In this document: positions 41,852 to 48,859 of the stretch, piece by piece
Layout: each line of letters opens with the position of its first letter
Numbering within the stretch: the stretch's first letter is position 1
DNA from: an uncultured Prevotella sp.
GTDB lineage: Bacteria; Bacteroidota; Bacteroidia; Bacteroidales; Bacteroidaceae
Length of the DNA: 48,859 nt
Assembly: GCA_934204655.1 (NCBI GenBank)
Contig: CAKPZJ010000020.1
Span: forward strand, 1-48,859
Direction of reading: 5' to 3'
Position numbers and translations under genes: made by a program
The notes under the pieces: generated by a model
Told to the model about the DNA's origin: nothing
The model's database searches: none
The model's input: the letters and a program-made list of their open reading frames with translations, nothing else

Positions 41852-43267
41852 ATGAAAGATTTACTATACATCTGGGCGATAGCCCTGGCAAGCATATTCC
41901 TTACAGCGTGCGACGATGACGACTTCACGCTGTCACCCTCGGCCGTGCTCACATTCTCGGCCGACACGGTCAAGGTCGATACGGTGTTCAGCAACACCCC
42001 CTCGGCCATGCGCACTTTCTGGGCCTATAACCGCAACGGCAGTGGGCTGCGCTGTACGTCCATCCGGCTGGAACGGGGCAACCAGAGCGGTTTCCGTGTC
42101 AATGTACAGGGTACTTATTTAGGCCCCGAGAGCGGCTATCAGACGAGCGATATAGAGCTACGCAAGGGCGACAGCCTGCGGGTGTTTGTCGAGGTTACGC
42201 CCGCCTGGCAGAACAGCCCCGAGCCCACGCTGGTAGAGGACAACCTGGTATTCACGCTGGAGAGCGGGCAGGTTCAGAAGGTCAACCTGCAATCCTTTGC
42301 CTGGAACGCCACCCTGGTGCGCTCCCTGCAGGTAACCCGCGACACCACCCTGGCAGGCCCCGTGCCCATCGTGATACAGGGCAACATCCAGGTGGCCCCC
42401 GGCGCCACGCTTACCTTGGCCCCCGGCACCACGCTCTACTTCCACGGGTCGGCTGGCATGAAGGTGGGTGGATGCCTGAAGAGCCTCGGCACGGCCGATG
42501 AGCCCGTTACGCTGCGGGGCGACCGCATAGACCACATGTTCGACTATCTGCCTTACGACCGCGTGTCTGGCCAGTGGCACGGCATCCACTTCGCCGATTC
42601 CTCGTACGGCAACGAGCTGGTCTATACCGACCTGCACGGAGCGTTCGACGGCATCGTGGCCGACTCGGCCGATGTAACCCGCCTCAAGCTGTCGCTCATC
42701 AACTCGACCGTACACAACTGCAAGGGGGTAGGGGTGGCCCTCAATCAGGTCAAGGCCGTCTTAGAAAACAGCCAGATAACCAACACCCTGCGCCAGTGTG
42801 TATCCATAACGGGGGGCGACGTCAGTATCAACCAGTGTACCATCGCCCAGTTCTACCCCTTTGACGGCAACCGCGGTGCGGCGTTTGCCATGACCGGCCC
42901 GCTGGTCAATATGCTGTGCCAGAACACACTTATCACCGGCTATGCCGACGATGAGATGATGATAACCACCCACAAGATGCTCACGTACCGCTTTGCCGAC
43001 TGCATCATACGCACCCCCAAGATTACTACGGCCGACAGTGTGTACTTTACCCGCGTGGTGTACGAGGACATCGAGGACACCACCCACTGCGGCCGCAAGC
43101 ACTTTGCCCGCATGGACACCCATAACCTGATATACGACTTCGGGCTCGACAGCCTAAGCTCGGCCATAGGCCGGGCCAATCAGCTCACCGCGCTTCCACA
43201 CGACCGGCAGGGCCGACACCGCGACGAGCATCCCGATATAGGAGCTTACGAATACTTCAAACCATAG
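41852..43267 (+). CDS. Lipoprotein with right-handed beta-helix domain
   Basis: The 471-aa protein has a lipobox-containing signal peptide (MKDLLYIWAIALASIFLTAC, Cys at 20), followed by DDDDF. This acidic stretch after the Cys fits a surface-exported Bacteroidota lipoprotein. The middle has GNIQVAPGATLTLAPGTTLY (about 176-195), the entry to a parallel beta-helix, and repeated NCKGVGVAL, NTLRQCVSITGG and CTIAQFYP turns (280-345). The C-terminus has PDIGAYEY, a frequent ending in such repeat proteins. Function is unknown; a polysaccharide-binding or lyase-like role is possible. It precedes cdd by 5 bases. Confidence 0.78.
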   Translation: MKDLLYIWAIALASIFLTACDDDDFTLSPSAVLTFSADTVKVDTVFSNTPSAMRTFWAYNRNGSGLRCTSIRLERGNQSGFRVNVQGTYLGPESGYQTSDIELRKGDSLRVFVEVTPAWQNSPEPTLVEDNLVFTLESGQVQKVNLQSFAWNATLVRSLQVTRDTTLAGPVPIVIQGNIQVAPGATLTLAPGTTLYFHGSAGMKVGGCLKSLGTADEPVTLRGDRIDHMFDYLPYDRVSGQWHGIHFADSSYGNELVYTDLHGAFDGIVADSADVTRLKLSLINSTVHNCKGVGVALNQVKAVLENSQITNTLRQCVSITGGDVSINQCTIAQFYPFDGNRGAAFAMTGPLVNMLCQNTLITGYADDEMMITTHKMLTYRFADCIIRTPKITTADSVYFTRVVYEDIEDTTHCGRKHFARMDTHNLIYDFGLDSLSSAIGRANQLTALPHDRQGRHRDEHPDIGAYEYFKP

Positions 43268-43272
43268 ATAGT

Positions 43273-43755
43273 ATGGAAACAATCCACATAGACATCACCG
43301 TCAGGGCCTGTAGTATGGACGAACTGTCGGCCGCCGACCGTCAGCTGGTAGAGCAGGCCAAGCAGGCCACGGCCAACTCGTACGCCAACTACAGCCACTT
43401 CCACGTGGGGGCCGCCCTGCGTCTGGCCGACGGCTCTATCCAGATAGGGGCCAACCAGGAGAACGCCGCCTTTTCCTCGGGCCTGTGTGCCGAGCGCAGC
43501 GCCATCTTCGCCGCCCAGGCCATGCACCCCGAGCACGCCATAACCGCCCTGGCCATAGCCGCCTGTAACGCCAATGGGTTTACCCAGGAACCCGTTACGC
43601 CCTGTGGTGCCTGCCGACAGGTCATCCTGGAAATGGAAGACCGCTATCAGTCGCCCGTGCGTATTCTGCTCTACGGGCAGCGGGTGGTCTACTGCCTGGA
43701 GAGCGTCAAGGACCTGATGCCCCTGTCGTTTGTCGACAAGAACATGCATATATAG
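43273..43755 (+). CDS. cdd: Cytidine deaminase
   Basis: The 160-aa zinc enzyme deaminates cytidine and deoxycytidine to uridine and deoxyuridine in pyrimidine salvage. Zinc is held by Cys72, Cys111 and Cys114 (CAE at 72-74, PCGAC at 110-114), with Glu74 as proton shuttle. NYSHFHVGAAL (39-49) and NAAFSSGLCAERSA (64-77) are standard for the tetrameric three-Cys type. It starts 5 bases after the lipoprotein gene and shares its transcript. Confidence 0.94.
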   Translation: METIHIDITVRACSMDELSAADRQLVEQAKQATANSYANYSHFHVGAALRLADGSIQIGANQENAAFSSGLCAERSAIFAAQAMHPEHAITALAIAACNANGFTQEPVTPCGACRQVILEMEDRYQSPVRILLYGQRVVYCLESVKDLMPLSFVDKNMHI

Positions 43756-43849
43756 GCAGCTCGCACGGCTCCCCATCAGTTCAGGCTGTATAGCGGTGGC
43801 ACCAGTAGTCATCGCTATACGACTTGTTGCCCATCGCGCCAGAATTAAA

Positions 43850-44085
43850 GGCAAAAAGTGAAAAGGTAAAAAAGTAACAAGCGTAGCTTGAAAATCTCAT
43901 TAGTGGGCTAATGGCTACTGCGGGAAACGAAAAAACCGACCTTTAGACTTCTAAAGACGGCTCCCTGCATCGAAAAGGTCGGCTTCTACAATTTCCGCAA
44001 CAGCCATTGGCGTGCAGAAAGCCAGCGCCAGCGTGCATGCAGCGCTTTTTGCTTTTTTGCCATTTACCTTTTTACTTTTCAATGT
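43850..44085. repeat. Palindromic intergenic element, copy B
   Basis: Outer arms aaaaagtgaaaaggtaaa (about 43855) and ttacctttttacttttc (about 44064) form a rough inverted repeat. Inside, ccgaccttt (43936-43944) and aaaggtcgg (43974-43982) pair perfectly around one 21-bp unit, tctaaagacggctccctgca (43950-43970). Copy A near 490-600 has the same inner arms but four units. The 441-base gap 43756-44196 holds only this element, a hairpin near 43790-43820 and the promoter of the next gene. Confidence 0.7.
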
Positions 44086-44169
44086 TACTCAGGCATATAT
44101 ATAGGACAAGATTATGGGGCTTTTGATAAAAAAGTAATGCCTAAATTTCCTTTTCTCCTTTTTTTAGGT

Positions 44170-44177
44170 TATCTTTG
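44170..44177 (+). promoter_or_regulatory. Putative -7 element of the glycogen synthase gene
   Basis: TATCTTTG, 20 bases before the ATG at 44197. Confidence 0.55.
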
Positions 44178-44196
44178 CCAACAATAGTAGCATGTT

Positions 44197-45855
44197 ATGA
44201 GTAAAGAAAAATTATTTCCAGACTATATATTCGAGTCAAGTTGGGAAGTGTGTAACAAGGTGGGTGGCATATATACCGTACTTTCGTCGCGTGCGCTCAC
44301 CCTTCAGCGTCTGTTAGGCGACCATCTCATCTTTATCGGCCCCCTTTTTGATGCCCCTAACCCTTATTTTGAAGAAGACAGCCAGTTGTATGCCGACTGG
44401 GTGGCTCAGGAGAAAGAGCTCCACGTGCGGGTGGGTCGCTGGAAGGTGCCAGGCCGTCCCGTGGCAGTACTGGTAGACTTCAACCCATTCTTTGCCCGTA
44501 AGAACGAGATATACACCTGGCTGTGGGAGCAGTACCAGGTGGATAGTCTGCATGCCTATGGCGACTACGATGAGGCATCGATGTTCTCGTATGCCGCCGG
44601 CAGGGTGGTAGAGAGTTTCTACCGCTATTATAAGCTGGACGACAGCCGGGTAGTCTACCATGGCAATGAGTGGATGACCGGCTTGGGTCTGCTCTATATT
44701 AATAATAAGGTACGCGCGATAGCCACCCTGTTTACCACCCATGCCACCAGCATAGGGCGGAGCATCGCTGGCAACAACAAGCCCCTGTATCAGTATCTGC
44801 CCGAGTACAACGGCAACCAGATGGCCTGTGAACTGAATATGCAGTCGAAGCACTCGATAGAGTTGCAGACGGCCCACCATGTAGACTGCTTTACCACGGT
44901 GAGCGACATCACGGCCACCGAGTGCCGCGAGTTGCTCGACAAACCAGTCGATGTGGTGCTGCCCAATGGGTTCGAGGACGACTTTGTGCCCGCCGGAGCG
45001 GCTTATACGCGTAAGCGAAAGGCTGCCCGGGCACGCCTATTGGACACGGCCAATGCCCTGTTAGGCACCCAGCTCGACGACAGCACCCTTATCGTATCTA
45101 CCAGTGGTCGGTACGAGTTTCGCAACAAGGGTATCGACGTGTTCATCGATGCCATGAACCATCTGCGCCATGACAGCCGGCTCAACCGCGACGTGGTAGC
45201 TTTTATAGAGGTGCCCGGATGGGTAGCCGGGCCACGCCAGGACTTGCAGGAACGGCTCCAAGCCATGAAGGACGGGGCCACCTTTGACACGCCGCTCGAC
45301 AATCCGCGCCTTACCCACTGGCTGCACAACACCAATGACGACCGGGTGCTCGGCATGATGAACTATTTGGACATGCACAATCGGCCCGAAGACCGCGTAA
45401 AGCTGATATTCGTACCCTGCTACCTTACCGGCAGCGACGGCATCATAGACCTGCCGTACTACGATGTGGCGCTGGGCAACGACCTGTGTGTATATCCATC
45501 GTACTACGAGCCGTGGGGCTACACGCCGTTAGAGTCGGTAGCCTTCAGCGTGCCGTGTATTACGACCGACCTGGCAGGCTTCGGCCTGTGGGCCAACAAG
45601 GTGAGGGGCACTCTGAGCACCATCATGGATGGGGTAGAGGTGGTACACCGTACCGACTATAACTATGCCGACGTGGTGGCTGGTGTCGAGGACACCGTGG
45701 TACGCTATGCCTCGCTGCCAGCCTCGGCAGTACGCTCCTGTCGTACCCGGGCCCACCGGCTGGCCCAGCAGGCGCTGTGGAGCCGTTTCATCGCCTACTA
45801 CCGCGAGGCTTACGACATAGCCCTGCGCCGTGCCGAGGCGCGCTGCGGCCAGTAA
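44197..45855 (+). CDS. Glycogen synthase, GT3 family
   Basis: The 552-aa GT-B glucosyltransferase resembles animal and fungal glycogen synthase (GT3), not bacterial GlgA (GT5). It extends alpha-1,4-glucan. Marks are the N-terminal FESSWEVCNKVGGIYTVLSS (13-32, with KVGGI for the nucleotide-sugar loop), HGNEWMTGLGLLYI, TTHATSIGRSIAG, DVVLPNGF, and the acidic motif PSYYEPWGYTPLESVAF (E-x7-E) near 438. GT3 enzymes in Bacteroidota are likely UDP-glucose or ADP-glucose dependent; the sugar donor cannot be decided by eye. It is followed after 35 bases by alpha-glucan phosphorylase, giving a synthesis-degradation pair. Confidence 0.92.
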   Translation: MSKEKLFPDYIFESSWEVCNKVGGIYTVLSSRALTLQRLLGDHLIFIGPLFDAPNPYFEEDSQLYADWVAQEKELHVRVGRWKVPGRPVAVLVDFNPFFARKNEIYTWLWEQYQVDSLHAYGDYDEASMFSYAAGRVVESFYRYYKLDDSRVVYHGNEWMTGLGLLYINNKVRAIATLFTTHATSIGRSIAGNNKPLYQYLPEYNGNQMACELNMQSKHSIELQTAHHVDCFTTVSDITATECRELLDKPVDVVLPNGFEDDFVPAGAAYTRKRKAARARLLDTANALLGTQLDDSTLIVSTSGRYEFRNKGIDVFIDAMNHLRHDSRLNRDVVAFIEVPGWVAGPRQDLQERLQAMKDGATFDTPLDNPRLTHWLHNTNDDRVLGMMNYLDMHNRPEDRVKLIFVPCYLTGSDGIIDLPYYDVALGNDLCVYPSYYEPWGYTPLESVAFSVPCITTDLAGFGLWANKVRGTLSTIMDGVEVVHRTDYNYADVVAGVEDTVVRYASLPASAVRSCRTRAHRLAQQALWSRFIAYYREAYDIALRRAEARCGQ

Positions 45856-45890
45856 TCATGTAAACAGAAAAAATCACTATATAATCAGTT

Positions 45891-48452
45891 ATGAAGATTA
45901 AATCAGATTATGTCAACGAACCCCAGTGGAAAGAGTTGACCATCAAGTCAAGATTGCCAGAACAGCTGAAGTGTCTGGACGAGTTAGCCCACAATATGTG
46001 GTGGGGCTGGAATTACGAGGCACGCAATATGTTCAAAAGCCTGGACGAGAAACTCTACGAGGCCGTGGGCCACAACCCCGTGCTGCTCTTGGAGCGTCTG
46101 AGCTACGAGCGCAAGGAAGCCATCGTCAAGGACACCATCCTGATGAAAAAGATTAAGGATGTGTACAATAAGTTCAAGGCATACATGGACGTAGAGCCCG
46201 ATAAGAGTCGCCCCTCGGTGGCATACTTCTGTATGGAGTATGGTATCAACCAGGTGCTTAAAATCTACTCTGGTGGTCTGGGCATGCTGGCTGGCGACTA
46301 CCTCAAGGAGGCCAGCGATAGTAACGTAGACCTTTGCGCCGTGGGCTTCCTGTATCGCTATGGCTACTTCACCCAGAGCCTTAGCATGGACGGCCAGCAG
46401 ATAGCTAAGTATGACGCGCAGAACTTCAACTCGCTGCCCATCGAGCGTGTGCTCGATGCCCAGGGCAACCCCGTGGTGGTCGATGTACCCTATATGAACT
46501 ACCAGGTACACGCCTTTGTATGGCAGGTCAACGTGGGCCGTATCAAGCTCTATCTGCTCGATACCGATAACGACATGAACTCTGAGTTCGACCGTCCCAT
46601 CACTCACTCTCTGTATGGCGGCGACTGGGAGAACCGTCTCAAGCAGGAAATACTGCTCGGTATCGGTGGTATACTCACGCTGAAGAAGTTGGGCATCACC
46701 AAGGATATTTATCACTGCAACGAGGGCCATGCTGCCCTCTGCAACCTGCAGCGTCTGTGCGACTATGTCGACGGTGGTCTCACTTTCAACCAGGCCATGG
46801 AGCTGGTTCGCGCCTCGTCGCTCTATACCGTACACACTCCTGTGCCAGCTGGCCACGACTACTTTGACGAGTCGCTCTTCGGCAAGTATATGGGGGGCTA
46901 TCCCAGCCGTCTCGGTATCTCGTGGGATGAGTTCATCGGCATGGGCCGTCAGAACCCCGACGACCACAGCGAGCGTTTCTGCATGTCTACCTTCGCCTGC
47001 AATACCAGTCAGGGCATTAACGGTGTAAGCCGTCTGCACGGATGGGTAAGCCAGCAGATGTTTGCCCCGCTGTGGAAGGGCTACTTCCCCGAGGAGAATA
47101 GCGTGGGCTATGTTACCAATGGTGTACACTTCCCCTCATGGACGGCTACCGAGTGGCGCAAGCTGTACGACATACACTTCGACGAGACCTTTATGAGCGA
47201 CCAGAGCAATGAGAACCTGTGGCATGCCATCTACGATGTAGACGATGCCGAGATTTGGGACACCCGTATGGCTCTGAAGAAGAAACTCATCGACTATATC
47301 CGCGAGAAGTTTACCCAGACCTGGCTGCGCAACCAGGGCGACCCCGCCCGTGTGGTCTCGCTGCTCGAGCGCATCAACCCCAACGCGCTGATGATAGGTT
47401 TCTGCCGCCGTTTTGCCACTTACAAGCGTGCCCATCTGCTCTTTACCGACCTGGATAGGCTCAGCAAGATAGTCAACGACCCCGAGCATCCTGTACTGTT
47501 CTTCTTCTCGGGTAAGGCTCACCCCGCCGACGGTGCCGGTCAGGGTCTTATCAAGAAGATATACGAGATAAGCCAGCGTCCCGAGTTCCTCGGCAAGATT
47601 ATCTTCCTCGAAGACTATGACATGCAGCTGGCTCGCCGACTCGTGTCGGGTGTAGATATCTGGATGAACACGCCTACCCGTCCACTCGAGGCATCGGGCA
47701 CATCTGGCGAGAAGGCCGAGATGAATGGCGTAGTCAACCTCTCCGTGCTCGACGGCTGGTGGGTCGAGGGCTATCGCAAGGGTGCCGGATGGGCTCTGCC
47801 TGAGAAGCGCACCTACCAGAACCAGGGCTATCAGGATCAGCTCGATGCGGCTACCATCTACGGTCTGCTCGAGAACGAGATTATCCCGCTGTACTATAAC
47901 AAGGACAACCGCGGTTATAGCGAGGGTTGGATCAAGGTTATCAAGAACTCGATAGCCACCATAGCTCCTCACTACACCATGAAGCGCCAGCTGGACGACT
48001 ACTATAAGAAGTTCTATAACGCACAGGCAGAGCGTTTCCACCGTCTGGCTGCCAACGACAACCGTCTGGCTAAGGAGATAGCTCAGTGGAAGGAAACCGT
48101 GGCCGAGCGCTGGGATGCCATCCATGTAGTATCTAAGGACACCGAACTGCTCAATGCAGGCGGCGAAACAGGCAAGACCTACAAGATGCGCTACGTGATA
48201 GACGAGCAGGGGCTGGTAGATGCCGTAGGACTCGAGTTGGTATCGCTCAATCCTGAGCTGGTACCCGATGGTCATCAGGTGTACAGCGTACGTCCATTTG
48301 AGATGGTGGCCCACGAGGGCAATAACTACACCTTCGAGGTAACGGTAGAGCCCGACCATGCCGGAGCTTTCCGCTCGTGCGTACGTATGTATCCTAAGAA
48401 CGACAACCTGCCTCACCGTCAGGACTTCTGCTACGTTAAGTGGCTCAGCTAA
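45891..48452 (+). CDS. glgP: Alpha-glucan phosphorylase, GT35 with DUF3417
   Basis: The 853-aa PLP enzyme releases glucose-1-phosphate from glycogen and similar glucans. The N-terminal DUF3417 region ([20 protein letters not shown], 23-42) marks the TIGR02094 type rather than E. coli MalP/GlgP. The catalytic part has [20 protein letters not shown] (near 111-130), [25 protein letters not shown] and the PLP-lysine segment [13 protein letters not shown] (Lys near 609). The product of pgm would take over the glucose-1-phosphate. Length is normal (about 850). Transcription probably ends at 48474-48510. Confidence 0.95.
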   Translation: MKIKSDYVNEPQWKELTIKSRLPEQLKCLDELAHNMWWGWNYEARNMFKSLDEKLYEAVGHNPVLLLERLSYERKEAIVKDTILMKKIKDVYNKFKAYMDVEPDKSRPSVAYFCMEYGINQVLKIYSGGLGMLAGDYLKEASDSNVDLCAVGFLYRYGYFTQSLSMDGQQIAKYDAQNFNSLPIERVLDAQGNPVVVDVPYMNYQVHAFVWQVNVGRIKLYLLDTDNDMNSEFDRPITHSLYGGDWENRLKQEILLGIGGILTLKKLGITKDIYHCNEGHAALCNLQRLCDYVDGGLTFNQAMELVRASSLYTVHTPVPAGHDYFDESLFGKYMGGYPSRLGISWDEFIGMGRQNPDDHSERFCMSTFACNTSQGINGVSRLHGWVSQQMFAPLWKGYFPEENSVGYVTNGVHFPSWTATEWRKLYDIHFDETFMSDQSNENLWHAIYDVDDAEIWDTRMALKKKLIDYIREKFTQTWLRNQGDPARVVSLLERINPNALMIGFCRRFATYKRAHLLFTDLDRLSKIVNDPEHPVLFFFSGKAHPADGAGQGLIKKIYEISQRPEFLGKIIFLEDYDMQLARRLVSGVDIWMNTPTRPLEASGTSGEKAEMNGVVNLSVLDGWWVEGYRKGAGWALPEKRTYQNQGYQDQLDAATIYGLLENEIIPLYYNKDNRGYSEGWIKVIKNSIATIAPHYTMKRQLDDYYKKFYNAQAERFHRLAANDNRLAKEIAQWKETVAERWDAIHVVSKDTELLNAGGETGKTYKMRYVIDEQGLVDAVGLELVSLNPELVPDGHQVYSVRPFEMVAHEGNNYTFEVTVEPDHAGAFRSCVRMYPKNDNLPHRQDFCYVKWLS

Positions 48453-48473
48453 CGGCATAAGACCGTCTTATCG

Positions 48474-48510
48474 GGTATAGCCCCTATCCCCATGGGGGCC
48501 TATACCTTTA
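48474..48510 (+). terminator. Terminator of the glycogen operon
   Basis: Arms ggtatagcccc (48474-48484) and gggg(g)cctatacc (48494-48506, one bulge) followed by TTTATATAT. A small perfect 7-bp inverted repeat (48457-48471) sits between the stop and this hairpin. Confidence 0.7.
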
Positions 48511-48520
48511 TATATATAAT

Positions 48521-48657
48521 AAGAGAGAGGGTGGAGTCCATGCTCCCTACCGCCCCTGACCACACTTATTTCTCCCATCGGTCATAATACCGTGTGGAAT
48601 GATATGAGTAATGCAAACAGAGGACGGTAGGGTATATGGAGTTTCTCCCTCTCTTTT
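48521..48657. repeat. Structured 137-base element with long imperfect inverted arms
   Basis: The left arm 48521-48555 (aagagagagggtggagtcca at its start) is nearly complementary to the right arm 48620-48657 (ending tctccctctctttt). An inner pair ccacac/gtgtgg (about 48560-48597) closes the loop. No coding frame is visible. It could be a small mobile-type element or an insertion boundary next to the transposase-like remnant. Confidence 0.5.
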
Positions 48658-48725
48658 ATAAATGATAGACTAAGGACCGTAAAAAGTAAATAATCTAACC
48701 TTTTAGTCTTCAAAAGCGTATTGAA

Positions 48726-48859
48726 ATGGAACAATATAAATTACTTGCGGAATGTCTTCTTCCCAACCACATGCTAGACTGATTTGAACTGAAAGATGTA
48801 CAAGTGAAGACGAAAGGCGACACACAAATTGTACACCTTTATCTTGATGAGAATGAGCA
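48726..48859 (+). pseudogene. N-terminus of an insertion-sequence protein with in-frame TGA, cut by the window edge
   Basis: From the ATG at 48726 the frame reads MEQYKLLAECLLPNHMLD, a TGA at 48780, then FELKDVQVKTKGDTQIVHLY and runs off the end. Without the TGA (TGG would give Trp, MLDWFEL) it is a single frame. It resembles the small N-terminal proteins of ISAon1-type transposases common in Prevotella, from memory. The stop suggests a decayed copy. The rest of the element lies beyond the window. Confidence 0.55.

Noticed and set aside
45984..48458. Two long antisense frames opposite alpha-glucan phosphorylase
   Set aside because: The sense strand is an unmistakable GT35 enzyme, and the antisense products lack any known motif.
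48780..48782. In-frame TGA as a selenocysteine or recoding codon
   Set aside because: No SECIS-like hairpin is seen directly downstream, and TGG to TGA in a transposase-like frame is simpler.

Overview
The window is a chromosomal segment of a Bacteroidota bacterium, most probably a Prevotellaceae member (Prevotella sensu lato). This rests on gene content: a short 287-aa primary sigma factor, a DUF4270 lipoprotein, a GT3 glycogen synthase, GldB-like and fimbrillin-type lipoproteins, and a Lys-type SerA. It also rests on repeated TAnnTTTG -7 elements in front of genes, a few with TTTG 19-20 bp upstream. I estimated nothing by database search.

Layout. 1-950: tRNA-Pro (UGG) with promoter and terminator, then a palindromic intergenic element. 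814-3190 (-): GT5-type truncated starch synthase, DUF4270 lipoprotein and a 42-aa protein. 3462-5624 (-): methylmalonyl-CoA decarboxylase alpha subunit, a 49-aa small subunit and the biotin carrier. 5836-9774 (-): NUDIX hydrolase, IspE and an S9 (DPP IV-like) peptidase. 9867-11560: YhcC-type radical SAM protein converging on a GldB-like lipoprotein. 11722-14072 (-): the housekeeping sigma factor gene in one operon with a Lys-rich secreted protein and an HPr-kinase-like protein. 14208-15665 (-): HtrA. 16101-16500: RNase P RNA, followed by a YkvA/DUF1232 protein. 17235-19777 (-): NfeD, SPFH protein and a WecB-like epimerase with altered catalytic residues. 19919-24412 (-): DUF4491, RlmH, GH92 and a GH28-like protein. 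24534-34400 (+): phosphoglucomutase, GyrA, three tandem paralogous secreted TPR proteins and a DEAD-type helicase with DEFD in motif II. 34527-38419 (+): SerC, SerA, DUF1015 and YigZ. 38429-41432 (-): a secreted protein of unknown function and a decayed fimbrillin-type locus. 41852-43755 (+): beta-helix lipoprotein and cytidine deaminase. 44197-48452 (+): GT3 glycogen synthase and alpha-glucan phosphorylase. The right edge holds a structured element and the start of a broken transposase-like reading frame.

How the genes connect: glycogen synthesis and breakdown (GT3, phosphorylase, phosphoglucomutase, possibly the GT5 half-protein) are encoded in three places. The mmd genes fit the succinate-to-propionate pathway, and serC-serA begins serine synthesis. 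Most of the window is ordinary core chromosome. The best candidates for undescribed biology are the gyrA-linked TPR triplet, the NfeD/SPFH/WecB-like operon with an active-site-altered epimerase, the sigma factor/HPr-kinase-like operon, and a family of palindromic intergenic elements built on a 21-bp unit.
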